Of a DNA stretch of 64,000 nucleotides, positions 51,265-60,274 are shown in pieces. The number at the start of each line of letters is the position of its first letter. Within the stretch, counting starts at the first letter, position 1. The stretch is from contig JAEUPL010000006.1 of the NCBI GenBank assembly GCA_016790165.1, positions 186,001 through 250,000 of the forward strand, given 5' to 3'. The translations under genes and the position numbers were made by a program. The notes under the pieces are model-generated. The model was not told where the DNA came from, did no database searches, and worked only from the letters and a program-made list of their open reading frames with translations. The stretch is from Burkholderiales bacterium (GTDB taxonomy: Bacteria; Pseudomonadota; Gammaproteobacteria; Burkholderiales; Casimicrobiaceae).

Positions 51265-52521
51265 ATGAGTGATTCGAAAATTACGGCGGCCCTACAGTCG
51301 CAGAACAATGCCTACCTTGGGGAGATGAGCGCTGCGTTGGCGGTTGCCGAAGTTCGATGGGCGCAGGTATTCGATACGTACAGTGACGCATGGACCGCAG
51401 CTTGGAGTAGTTTCACCGATGTCCTGATTCCAATCGGCCAGCGACGACAACAACGCATTCTGGCAGACAGGGCGCTCCTGAGCCTCGCCATGGATGTGGC
51501 AGTGGTCGTGGCGTTGAACGCAGGCGGCGCCGCCGCGATTCGCCTGGCGCCCATCGCGACAGCGCGGGCATCACTTTTCACAAGTCACCTGTCAAAGTCC
51601 TGGCAGGCTACGGTTGACACGCTTGGTCGCGACCTCGGCGGTCGCGCCGCTGAAATTGCCAAGGCGCCGCAGAAATACCTGACCGGCCAGCTGGCAGATG
51701 CGGAAAAAGGGGTTCGAACCTGGGTTCTAGACAAACTATACCCCGTACGGACAGCGGAAGAATTGGTCGGCTTGAAGCCGCTCCCTGATGGCGCGACACC
51801 TGCCAGCATCTCGAAAGCATTCAAAGAGGCTTCACGGCTCGAGAACGAACGACTCGCCGTTTGGGTGCATAGCCTGAGTCGTCTTAACGCAGATCGTGAC
51901 GCGTTTGCGGTATTTATTCCGCTGGCGCGGGGCGCCTTCCTGCAGTCGGACTGGATTGCGAAGGTGCCGGATGCTGCGCGGTCGCAGGGAAATTTGCCGA
52001 TTCTGTCGGAGGCGATCGAGATTGCACTATGGCTCCGCTGGGTCCGCAGCCTGGACAAGGCGTACTGGTATGAGAATTCGAAGGCGTACGAGCAAAGTTA
52101 TCCGATCTCCGGAACACCCAAAGAGAAGTGGAATGCGCTCCTGGCGAACTACAGGCACTTCAGCCCGCTCGCGGAATTCATGCCCGTCGCAGAGCGACTC
52201 ACGCGCCTCGACACCTACTATGCACGGCACACACGGCAGTTGATGTCGGGTGTCTTTACCGGTTTCAAAGGCGATGGTGCGGTGGTGTATCCGCCGGAGA
52301 AGCGGGTCGTCGATATCTCGCGTTTGCAGCGGGATTTGAGCAGGTGGGACCCCGTGAAACAACGATTCCAACGATTCGGCGTCTCAGGCGTCGCCAAGCA
52401 TGCACTTGATGCGATGCGAGCAAACAATTCCAGCGACGCGCCGCAAAACTTGAACACGTTCTGGGCGGCAGTGATGCGCGGCGCAAAGGAGAGTGTGGCC
52501 GCAGCACAAACGGTCAGGTGA
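51265..52521 (+). CDS. Unrecognised 418-residue protein between two kinases
   Basis: Not assigned to any family I know. The ATG at 51265 follows AGGAGCGACAGGA. The N-terminal 60 residues are helical, with regularly spaced Trp and Tyr (VRWAQVFDTYSDAWTAAWSS). Residues about 70-105 form an alanine/valine-rich hydrophobic patch (ALLSLAMDVAVVVALNAGG) that could be a membrane-active helix. The rest is mixed helical and basic, with WYENSKAYEQSYPISG around residue 270. No signal peptide or zinc motif is seen. Codon use looks like its neighbours. Candidate effector or kinase substrate, by position only. Confidence 0.65.
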   Translation: MSDSKITAALQSQNNAYLGEMSAALAVAEVRWAQVFDTYSDAWTAAWSSFTDVLIPIGQRRQQRILADRALLSLAMDVAVVVALNAGGAAAIRLAPIATARASLFTSHLSKSWQATVDTLGRDLGGRAAEIAKAPQKYLTGQLADAEKGVRTWVLDKLYPVRTAEELVGLKPLPDGATPASISKAFKEASRLENERLAVWVHSLSRLNADRDAFAVFIPLARGAFLQSDWIAKVPDAARSQGNLPILSEAIEIALWLRWVRSLDKAYWYENSKAYEQSYPISGTPKEKWNALLANYRHFSPLAEFMPVAERLTRLDTYYARHTRQLMSGVFTGFKGDGAVVYPPEKRVVDISRLQRDLSRWDPVKQRFQRFGVSGVAKHALDAMRANNSSDAPQNLNTFWAAVMRGAKESVAAAQTVR

Positions 52522-52603
52522 CTACCCTTGGCCTCGGGCAGGCGTCGCGCTCAATGTGCCCGCCTGCACCCTTTGCAGCCCCCGACATGCGGAGGGCAGC
52601 AGC

Positions 52604-53416
52604 TCACTGCGTCGCACCTTGAAGCTTGAGCACCTCCGCCGCGACGGCCTTCACATCACCACCCGAATGCCGCCACTGCATACGCACCGTCTCCCAGGTG
52701 CTCTCCTGAAACGGTGGCGTGTTGTCAAGCAGTTTTCGCACGACGTAGAGCATGCGGACCATCTCGAGTCGAATGCGGTTGCCATAACCGCCGTGGCGCA
52801 ACATCGACTCGAGTTCGCGAAGGTGGCTTTCCGCTTCGCTGTCGAGCGCAAGTAGCGTCAACGCGACGGCGGGCCATGCGCGCGGATACTGGTCTGGGCG
52901 TCGGAACATGCGCAGCAGTGTTGCGCGTCCACGCAGACTATCGATGGCCAGCATGCACATCATCCCGCGCAGTTCGTTAGGGGCGTGAGCGCGCGACAGT
53001 GCGGCGAGTACCGTCGGCTGCGAAGTCAGTGCCACGCCGGTCGTGGGACTCTCGATGGCGCGCGCGAGCGCAGTGGCCATCGTGAGTGACTCACTGGCGG
53101 CCATCATTTGTGATGCGAACATTCGCAGGGCGATGGGTTCGGTCGGTGATATCACGATGTTGACGAGCACGAGCGCACATTGATCGGGATAGTGTGAGCA
53201 GAGCAGTCCAAGTGCGGCGATACGCGCCGCGACCTCAGCGTCCCTCAGCAACGCGACATCGGCACACTCCTGCCAGGTGGGCACGCCGTTCGCCGCCGCT
53301 CGTGCGAGGTGCCCGACGAGCACATCGCGCTGTTGTCGCAGCTGCGCTGGCGTGCGAGCCAGCTGTAGCTTGCCCACCATGCCCTGAATCACATGATCAG
53401 GCGCTCTCAGCGTCAT
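52604..53416 (-). CDS. Unrecognised all-helical protein, HEAT/ARM-like
   Basis: 270 residues predicted almost entirely alpha-helical, with repeated leucine-rich helix pairs of about 35-40 residues (ALLRDAEVAARIAALGLL, ALVLVNIVISP, LRMFASQMMAAS, LALDSEAESHLRELESML). This is suggestive of a HEAT or ARM solenoid, used for protein binding. There is no signal peptide or membrane segment. It is convergent with the 51.3 kb gene and oriented opposite to the kinases. No catalytic motif was found. The ribosome site is weak. Confidence 0.6.
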   Translation of the reverse strand: MTLRAPDHVIQGMVGKLQLARTPAQLRQQRDVLVGHLARAAANGVPTWQECADVALLRDAEVAARIAALGLLCSHYPDQCALVLVNIVISPTEPIALRMFASQMMAASESLTMATALARAIESPTTGVALTSQPTVLAALSRAHAPNELRGMMCMLAIDSLRGRATLLRMFRRPDQYPRAWPAVALTLLALDSEAESHLRELESMLRHGGYGNRIRLEMVRMLYVVRKLLDNTPPFQESTWETVRMQWRHSGGDVKAVAAEVLKLQGATQ

Positions 53417-54330
53417 CTCTTGCAGCCCCCTTGTCGTGCTCCCTGATGGCCGTGAAGGGGGCGAGCAAGCTCGGGGAGTATCACCGCGTCGGTTCGATGG
53501 CCCCGCTCAGCCCGACCCCGAGCCAGGTTCGCCAGGCGCAATCGCCGAGTGGAGTGTCGACCATCCTCTCCGCGCTTTTCTCCGGCACGTCCGCCGCAGA
53601 CGGTTGAATGCGTGCGCTCACCTGGCCGGGCGTCGTTGCAGTACAACCATCCCCGCAGGGGGCGTGGGTGAAATGCGGTCTGTGCTTGATCGCTCATGGG
53701 CGAGATCGTGAATCTTCGGTGGGCACCGATGGTCGGCGGACGCAGACCCGCATCGGGTGCGGAAGGTACCACGCCGTGGCGGGCAGCCGCACCCTGTTCC
53801 AGGGGGAGCTCCCGAGCGGCGGGGCGATCGCCCTCATCGTTCTGACCTTCAGCGACAGCTGCTGTCGTTGATCCCGCCCACGCCGAGCGACGCGAAAATT
53901 GATCGGGAGCAGCACGCGAGGGCATGATCGATGGCGTCGCAGGTCAAGTCGAAGGGAGCCATGGTGAGAACGCGGCGAACGTCCGAAACAAGACATTCGC
54001 GCGAACCGTGCTGCAGGCTTATGTGGTGAAACCACGTCAATACCACGCTATCAGTCGTTCACCGTCAATCATCGGTCGTCAACAAACGGCAGGATTTTTC
54101 CGGCTTTCCGTCCTTGTCTCTGCGAAGCGCGTGCTGCGCGCTTCGACCGGCCCGGCAAGGCGGCCGCACGTCCACGTAGACCGTCGTCAACTCCGAAATG
54201 ATGCCGAAGCGCGATGTCCGGTTTGCCTTAAAAAGTGCGTTCTCCCGGTGCGCTCTCGAATTGCAGCGCGTAACGACAGGGATGGATACAGCGTGATGTG
54301 CAAAGGGTTGTGGGTTTCCGGGGCCTGGTC
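53417..54330. other. 914-base gap before the second kinase, with a 9-bp-arm hairpin
   Basis: Several overlapping frames exist but none shows family motifs, consistent codon bias or a ribosome site. A perfect hairpin CGAAGCGCG / CGCGCTTCG with a five-base loop lies at 54123-54145. The stretch may be decayed coding DNA or a long regulatory leader for the kinase gene. Confidence 0.45.
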
Positions 54331-57153
54331 ATGCGACTGAGCGCTGCACAGCTGCGCGCGCTGTGCGACGACGCTGATCGATGGTTGGCTGCGGACGAAC
54401 GTGAGCGGATCGCCATCTCAGCGGAAGCCTGCGCTCGCGGCAACCCATTTGCGGAGGCCTTCGCCGCGATGATCGAACAGCTCTCTGGCGAGAACGATCA
54501 TGGCGTGCTGCGTCCGATCCCCGCGGCGATGCGTGACGCCGCACTCGCGGCCGCTTCTATCGGGCGCGCTTCGACGCCGCTGTCGACACAGGACTCGCCA
54601 CTGTCCGGTGAGATGCTGTCCGCAGTTAGCCGTCACTCCGCATATGGTGCCCTCGCAGTGCCACCGGAGCGGGTACCCGGCCAGTTGATTGGCCCGTATC
54701 GCCTGATCCAGGAACTCGGCCGTGGCGGCATGGGCGTGGTGTGGTTGGCGGAGCGCGCGGACGGGCAGCACACCCGGCAGGTGGCACTCAAGATGCCGCT
54801 CGTCGAGAACCTCAATTGGCTCCTCGCTGCGCGGTTCGCCCGCGAGCGAAGCATCCTCGCGAGCCTGGAGCATCCCGGCATCGCGCGGCTCTACGACGCG
54901 GGCGTCGATAGCGCGCATCACAGCAATCAGCCGTTCATCGCCATTGAATACGTTCAAGGCCAGGCGATCACCGCCTACGTCAGGGATCAAAAACTCAAAC
55001 CCGAAGCCACGGTTCAGCTCTTCATCAAAGTGATTGATGCCGTTGCCCACGCGCACACCCAGCTCATCATCCACCGCGACATCAAACCATCAAACATTCT
55101 GGTCGATGCCAGAGGCGAGCCTCACCTCCTCGACTTCGGTATCGCCAAACTGCTTGACAACGACAGCAACACCCTCGAAGTCACGCAGCTCACGAAACTC
55201 TCCGGCCGTGCCCTCACGCTTGACTACGCGTCGCCCGAACAGATCAACAACGCAAGTCTGGGCACCACCAGTGACGTCTACTCCCTCGGCGTCGTGCTCT
55301 ATGAACTCCTGACCGGTACCCGGCCGTATCACGCCAACGGCATGAGCCGACGCGACCTGGAACAAGCCATCCTTGACCAGGACCCGCCAAAGCCCAGCGA
55401 TCAACTCGCCACCCACAGCGCGAACACCCGCACACACACCAGTGCAACTGGCAAGTCCGCCCGCCGGCTACGGGGTGACCTCGACACCATCGTCCTCAAG
55501 GCGCTGCGCAAGGACCCGAGGCAGCGCTACGCAACTGCGCAGGCGTTTGCGGAGGATCTCCGGCGTTGCCTGGCCTACGAGCCGATCGCCGCCAAACCCG
55601 ATGATGCGTGGTACCGCGTCACTCGATTCGTGCGACGGCACCGCCTCGCAGTGGGGTTTGCCGCGACAGCCGGTGCGTCGCTCACTGTATTTGCTGCGCT
55701 CATTGCTCGCGAGAGTGCAATGCATCAGCGCACGACGCAGTTCCTGCTTCAGGCGCTCACGCCAACGAGCTACTACACCGACGGTGGCGGTGTGCTCTCG
55801 CACAGCGAATTGCTGAAACGGGCCGCCGACGGGGTGGCGAAAAAATTCGCCGACTCCCCGCGTGCGGCCTCGGAACTCTTTGACGCCATCGGCGAGAGTT
55901 TGTTTAACCTCGGGGCGCACGAAGAGGCGTTTCAGGTGCGAACGCGCGCGCAGCCAGGCGTGGATGCTGCGTTCGGGCGTACATCGCGAGAGGCAGTTCG
56001 CAACGCGGGCCGCGCGACGTACATGCATCTTACGCAGCGTCGCTTCCCCGAGTTTCTGCGGAGTATGGACGATTTGCGCGCGCGGTGTCCGAGTTTGGAC
56101 ACACTGCCAGTGCCGCATTGCTACACCTACATCTGGATGCAGACGCAGTACTACGCCTACACCGGCGAGGGGCACAAACGTCACGCGCTTTGGCAAGCGT
56201 ACGACGCCCGCATCACTCCAGCCGTTGATGCCAAAAGCCGGTGGCACACGTTGCTGAACTACTGGGGCGCGGGTGGGGCGCGACAGGCGGGTGACCTGCG
56301 CGCGTCGCGTGCGCGTTGGCAGAAATTGCTCGCGTTGCCCGAGACGCAGGACGGCGCGCTCGGCGAGCATATGACCGCGCTGGCAATTTGTTTGTATCTA
56401 ACCGAAGCCGGCTTCTACGCCGACGCGGCAAGGCTCTCGCGTGAGGTGTACGCCCAGGGCGAACGCTGGATGGGTGCGTCGTTTGATCCCCATTTGTTTT
56501 ACGTTCCCGGCGTGGCGATCGCGCAGGCGACCGCGGCTGTTGACGGCGATGTTGAAGCGCTCCTGCGTGACGGCATTGCTCGCGCCCAAGCCCGCACTGG
56601 AGCAACGGTCGATCAGCCAACGGCTGACGCGCGCGAGGCGTTGGCGCTCTGGTTGATAGCGCGTGGCCGCTTCGCCGAGGCCGTGGAGCCGCTCGAGCAC
56701 GCCATTGCATTGCAGCGAGCTCGCGGTGCGGCTTACAACCAGTACGTGACGCAAATGGAGGTTCAGCGCGCTGTGCTCACGGTGCTGCTGGCACCCGCCA
56801 CGCATGTCGTCATTGCACGCGAGGAAGCCATTTCCGGATTGCTGGCGCTGCGTGCGCAGGCGGCGGCGATTCCGGATCGGTCGACACTGCCGCGCATCGA
56901 CGCGACCCTCGCGGGGTTGGAGCGCGACACGGCGCGCAGCGAGGCGCATTGGCAGCGTGCGGTGACCGCGATGCAGGAGAGCGACCTGCGGCCCGGCGAT
57001 ACGGCGCTCCTGCTGCGCGCATTGGGTTCAGAACGGCGGTTTCCCGCTCCGGTCGACGATGAGGTGGTGGCGTCCATGCGCGCGTACGTGACCAAGGTGC
57101 TCGCGGTGACGCAAGTCGAAATGAGCAAACGCGAAAAGCCCGGCGCGCTGTGA
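54331..57153 (+). CDS. Second transmembrane Ser/Thr protein kinase, paralogue of the 47.4 kb gene
   Basis: 940 residues from the ATG at 54331, chosen by alignment with the first kinase; a GTG at 54298 is possible. Catalytic Lys154 in VALK, HRDIKPSN 248-255, DFG 268-270 and YASPEQ are intact. A membrane segment lies about 435-455 (AVGFAATAGASLTVFAALIA). There is no long coiled coil; the extracytoplasmic part is a helical, TPR-like array with different sequence from the first kinase. The N-lobe is almost identical to that of the paralogue at protein level, yet the DNA differs at many silent positions. Confidence 0.87.
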   Translation: MRLSAAQLRALCDDADRWLAADERERIAISAEACARGNPFAEAFAAMIEQLSGENDHGVLRPIPAAMRDAALAAASIGRASTPLSTQDSPLSGEMLSAVSRHSAYGALAVPPERVPGQLIGPYRLIQELGRGGMGVVWLAERADGQHTRQVALKMPLVENLNWLLAARFARERSILASLEHPGIARLYDAGVDSAHHSNQPFIAIEYVQGQAITAYVRDQKLKPEATVQLFIKVIDAVAHAHTQLIIHRDIKPSNILVDARGEPHLLDFGIAKLLDNDSNTLEVTQLTKLSGRALTLDYASPEQINNASLGTTSDVYSLGVVLYELLTGTRPYHANGMSRRDLEQAILDQDPPKPSDQLATHSANTRTHTSATGKSARRLRGDLDTIVLKALRKDPRQRYATAQAFAEDLRRCLAYEPIAAKPDDAWYRVTRFVRRHRLAVGFAATAGASLTVFAALIARESAMHQRTTQFLLQALTPTSYYTDGGGVLSHSELLKRAADGVAKKFADSPRAASELFDAIGESLFNLGAHEEAFQVRTRAQPGVDAAFGRTSREAVRNAGRATYMHLTQRRFPEFLRSMDDLRARCPSLDTLPVPHCYTYIWMQTQYYAYTGEGHKRHALWQAYDARITPAVDAKSRWHTLLNYWGAGGARQAGDLRASRARWQKLLALPETQDGALGEHMTALAICLYLTEAGFYADAARLSREVYAQGERWMGASFDPHLFYVPGVAIAQATAAVDGDVEALLRDGIARAQARTGATVDQPTADAREALALWLIARGRFAEAVEPLEHAIALQRARGAAYNQYVTQMEVQRAVLTVLLAPATHVVIAREEAISGLLALRAQAAAIPDRSTLPRIDATLAGLERDTARSEAHWQRAVTAMQESDLRPGDTALLLRALGSERRFPAPVDDEVVASMRAYVTKVLAVTQVEMSKREKPGAL

Positions 57154-57305
57154 AAGTTGCCGGTACCGAGGTGACGGATTTTGCCGGAAACAGCTTTTTG
57201 TGTTCAACGACAGTGAAATGCGAGCTACAGACCGAAATTCGGCATTGTCGATATTGAACAAAACTACGCCGCAAGGAGCGCCCAGCCGTCGTTTGATGAC
57301 GAAAG

Positions 57306-57839
57306 CTATTCCTTGCGGACAACGACGCGCGTCCCTGCGATCCGGTCATGCAGAAACTGCCGGGTCGGGTCGGCGAACGCCCAAAGGAAGTTCGCGAACA
57401 CCCCAAAGATCCACCACGCGGTTCCGTTGCGGCCGATGATCATGTACATCGCCAGCCCGAGCGCGGGGCCGATCCACGTGGCCAGATAGCGTACGACGGC
57501 CTGCTTCCGGCTGACGCCGCTCCCGTCCGTCGCCACCAGATGCAGCGACCAGGTCTTGAACGCCAGCGTACGCCGACCCTCAGTCCAGAAATAGATGAAA
57601 TACGCGCCAATCGAGACGAACAGATAGACCTGTTGCAGCACGGCAATCGGCCCCGACAGTACCTGCGGTCGACCGCTGCTCATTGATTCGCCGGAAAACG
57701 GAGCAAAGATCAGCCCGACGATGAATACGTAGGCCACGAGAAACAGCAGCTCGTGTACGAAGGCGCCGAAACGGCGCCACAAGCCGGCGATGGGCGCGGT
57801 GGTGGACGTTGCAGGCGGGTTCGTGGCGGGTGGCAGCAT
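57306..57839 (-). CDS. RDD family membrane protein
   Basis: 177 residues. The RDD signature residues are visible: LWRRFGAFVHELLFL at the start, FYFIYFWTEGRRTLAFKTW-like segment in the middle and ADPTRQFLHDRIAGTRVV at the end. There are three or four hydrophobic segments. Family members are small integral membrane proteins, some proposed as transporters or antiporters. It is convergent with the second kinase and 167 bases ahead of the DUF3106 gene. Confidence 0.85.
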   Translation of the reverse strand: MLPPATNPPATSTTAPIAGLWRRFGAFVHELLFLVAYVFIVGLIFAPFSGESMSSGRPQVLSGPIAVLQQVYLFVSIGAYFIYFWTEGRRTLAFKTWSLHLVATDGSGVSRKQAVVRYLATWIGPALGLAMYMIIGRNGTAWWIFGVFANFLWAFADPTRQFLHDRIAGTRVVVRKE

Positions 57840-58006
57840 CAGCGCATGTTAGCGGCAGCGGGGCACCGGTTCGCGTGTGCGCAATCGCGCCGTCCCGTTG
57901 CAACGTTCCGCGGCGGGGCGCGTCGAATTTCCAGACCCGGTGTTGTTTCGAAGCCCTGCGGCCGTTCTGCATTCCTGCGCATCTGCGCAAGCATTTCAGC
58001 CGCCCG

Positions 58007-58444
58007 CTATGGCTTGGCAGGTGCAGGTTTCGCGCCCGGCGCGGGTTTCGTGTCCACTGCTTTCCGGCGAAGCTCGTCACGCTTCTCGGGCGGCAAATTC
58101 CGGTACTCGTCCCACTTCTGCGGTGCCGCGGAGCGCTTTTCAGCAGGCAGGGCCTTGAGCTCGTTGTACTGCTCGCGAGCCTTGCGCCGCTCCTCGGGGG
58201 ACAGCTTGGCCCAGCCAACCATACGCGCCTGCAGCTTTTGCTGCTGATCTTGCGGCATCGTCGGGTATTTTTCGGCGATATTGCGCCATTTCTGCTTGCG
58301 GACAGCGCTCATGCTGTTCCACTCCGCCTGAAGCGGCGCAAGGGTTTTTTGTTCATCCGGCTTCAATTCCTGCCACTTCTGGGCGAAACCGGGCGCCGAC
58401 CAGAGGCCGACCGCTGTGCAAAGCAAAAAAGCCGCGAGGCGCAT
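58007..58444 (-). CDS. DUF3106 exported protein
   Basis: 145 residues with an N-terminal signal MRLAAFLLCTAVGLWSAPGFAQ. The mature part is highly charged and helical. It repeats motifs such as WQELKPDEQKTLAPL, WAKLSPEERRKAREQY and YRNLPPEKRDELR, the pattern of DUF3106, and ends in a Pro/Lys-rich tail. The start at 58444 places the signal first. It lies downstream of the sigma/DUF3619 pair in the order usual for betaproteobacteria. Confidence 0.88.
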   Translation of the reverse strand: MRLAAFLLCTAVGLWSAPGFAQKWQELKPDEQKTLAPLQAEWNSMSAVRKQKWRNIAEKYPTMPQDQQQKLQARMVGWAKLSPEERRKAREQYNELKALPAEKRSAAPQKWDEYRNLPPEKRDELRRKAVDTKPAPGAKPAPAKP

Positions 58445-58514
58445 GGCGGTCGCGGCTGGTCCGATGGCAACGGCGTCATTGCGCCGTCGTGGCGTGGCTT
58501 GCGCTGTCACAGCG

Positions 58515-58931
58515 TTATTGGTCTTCCTTGAGGAAATGCGAGAAACCCTTGTCAAGCAGGGCGTCGACGGGTACGTCGTCGGCCAGCAGCATGACGTCCA
58601 CGTCGGCCGCATCCCGCGCGGCCTGATTGTCGCTCCACTGCTGGTAGCCGTACACCGCGATGGCGCCCGCAACGAACAGCCCGGTGGCCCAAAAGCGCCA
58701 GTCATTGACGCGCGTACGCCAGCCACCGGCGAGCGCCAGGGTGCCGCCGCTGACGCCGGTGCTGCTGGCGGCCTGCGCATCCAGTGACGCGATGGCTGCA
58801 CGACGGGCCTCCGCCAGCCGGTACGCCACGCCGGGCTTGATGTTCTGGGCGCTGGCATCAAGGTAAGGGCGCAAGGCCTTGCCCACGCGATCCAGTTCGT
58901 GTTCAGAGAGGAGGATTTCTTCTTTTTTCAT
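58515..58931 (-). CDS. DUF3619 family single-pass membrane protein
   Basis: 138 residues. The N-terminus LDRVGKALRPYLDASAQNI and RLAEARRAAIAS precede one membrane segment (WRFWATGLFVAGAIAVYGYQ) and a short acidic C-terminus with DVMLLADDVPVDALLDKGF. Its start overlaps the sigma factor stop (TTATGA), so it is probably an accessory or anti-sigma-like partner; that role is inference from position and topology. Confidence 0.87.
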   Translation of the reverse strand: MKKEEILLSEHELDRVGKALRPYLDASAQNIKPGVAYRLAEARRAAIASLDAQAASSTGVSGGTLALAGGWRTRVNDWRFWATGLFVAGAIAVYGYQQWSDNQAARDAADVDVMLLADDVPVDALLDKGFSHFLKEDQ

Positions 58932-59590
58932 AACGTGATCCCTTTGTGCCGGAGCAGGCCCTGCAGCGCGTGCACCGCGCGGGAGCAGTGGGTTTTCACG
59001 CTGCCCTCGGAGCAACCCATGACCTGGGCTGTCTCGGCCGTATCCATATCTTCCCAGTAACGCAGCAGGAAGGCTTCGCGTTGACGCGCCGGGAGCCGGG
59101 CCAATGCCTCTTCGATGGCGCCCATCGCCTGCCCTTGCTCCAGCGCGGCGAGCGGCTGATCCTTGCCCACCGCACTGTCTTGCGACTCGAGGATCTCCAG
59201 CGGATCGAAATCGTCGTCGGCATCTGCGCCGCCGAGGCTGGAGAAGTTCGTGGTGTACTGATTGCGCGTTTTCGTGCGCCGAAAGTGATCGAGGATGGTG
59301 TTCTGCAGGATGCGCGTAAATAGCATCGGCAGCTCGCCGGCCGGTTTGTCGGCGTAGCTCTCGGTCAGCTTCATCATCGCGTCCTGCACGATGTCGGCTG
59401 CGGCGTCGTCGTCGCGCACGGCGTAGGCAGCCTGCTTGAACGCACGACGCTCCACCGAGGCGAGGAACGCATTGATTTCTTTGGCCTGAGCCAGAGTAGG
59501 ACCTTTCTTCGTCTTGCGTCCGAGCGACGGCAAGGCATCACCAAGTTGGGCGATTATAGGCAGCGAACCAGCGACAACGGCGGTCAACAT
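58928..59590 (-). CDS. RNA polymerase sigma factor (ECF type, DUF3619-linked)
   Basis: 220 residues. Region 2 begins VERRAFKQAAYAVRDDDAA with DIVQDAMMKL; region 4 contains LPARQREAFLLRYWEDMDTAETAQVMGCSEG, shown here as LPARQREAFLLRYWEDMDTA followed by ETAQVMGCSEGSVKTH. This is the standard sigma that sits before DUF3619 and DUF3106. The ATG at 59590 is my choice; its first 30 residues (ending GRKTKKGP) look like an extension relative to the usual start, so the true start may be internal. Confidence 0.88.
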   Translation of the reverse strand: MLTAVVAGSLPIIAQLGDALPSLGRKTKKGPTLAQAKEINAFLASVERRAFKQAAYAVRDDDAAADIVQDAMMKLTESYADKPAGELPMLFTRILQNTILDHFRRTKTRNQYTTNFSSLGGADADDDFDPLEILESQDSAVGKDQPLAALEQGQAMGAIEEALARLPARQREAFLLRYWEDMDTAETAQVMGCSEGSVKTHCSRAVHALQGLLRHKGITL

Positions 59591-59716
59591 CTGGACAGAA
59601 TCTCCCCTGCGAGCAACGCGCCGGACGACTCCCACAACGGGAGCACCGGCCGGATCTAAAACGCGCGTATGACAGCGACGGATGACAACGCACGATAAAT
59701 TTCAGCGGCGATGGCG

Positions 59717-60274
59717 TCAAGCCGCGCCGGGCAGCGCGAGGATGGCGTGAATCGCCGCGTCGGCGCGCGACGCTCCCTTCCCGCGAATGACTTGCCAGCA
59801 GCTTTCGCCTGCCGTCCGGCCGGGCGTCGCCAGTTCACGCGCCAGCGCCGTCTGGATGCGAGCCTGTGCGGCCGGACCGTCGCGCATGAAGCCATCGGCA
59901 GCCCACTCGAGATCGGCTTCGCAGAGCAGCGTCAGCGCGTAGATGCGCTGCAGCGTGCGGCCACGTGGGAGGAGCGATGCGTCACCGAATACATCTTCAC
60001 TATAAATCGCGGTGAGTAGCGGGGCCGTGTCGCAAAACACAAACGGCGCCCCGTGTCTCGCGGCGTCTTCGCGCGCTGCCAGGACATGGATATGCTGCGT
60101 TTCGAGGATCAGTGATTGCTCGTGGCGCTGCGGTGTGCGCTGATGGGCCTGGCAAAAGCTCCGCAGATATTCCGGCACCCAGGGGCAGGAAAATCGGGCC
60201 GCGAGAGCCTGCGCGAGCGTGGTTTTGCCGGTGCTTTCTGCGCCCATCAGGCACACCAGTTTCGGCGTGTTCAT
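59717..60274 (-). CDS. NadR-like P-loop kinase in a TPP-regulated operon (predicted thiamine kinase)
   Basis: 185 residues similar to the ribosylnicotinamide-kinase domain of NadR. Walker A is GAESTGKTT at residues 11-19. WVPEYLRSFCQAH, then VFCDTAPLLTAIYSEDVFGD correspond to the NadR substrate and Walker B-like segments. It overlaps pnuC by ATGA, and the operon leader is a TPP riboswitch. This makes thiamine phosphorylation more likely than nicotinamide riboside. ThiL, also in the window, could then make TPP from TMP. Substrate is inference. Confidence 0.8.
   Translation of the reverse strand: MNTPKLVCLMGAESTGKTTLAQALAARFSCPWVPEYLRSFCQAHQRTPQRHEQSLILETQHIHVLAAREDAARHGAPFVFCDTAPLLTAIYSEDVFGDASLLPRGRTLQRIYALTLLCEADLEWAADGFMRDGPAAQARIQTALARELATPGRTAGESCWQVIRGKGASRADAAIHAILALPGAA

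Noticed and set aside
51265-52521. Type VI secretion effector or polymorphic toxin
   Set aside because: The idea rests only on general layout and kinase neighbours; no MIX, PAAR, VgrG or toxin motif is visible.
53413-53925. A 170-codon minus-strand frame in the gap before the second kinase
   Set aside because: Arg/Gly/His-rich shadow-like composition, no ribosome site and no motif; kept only as a comment on the gap.
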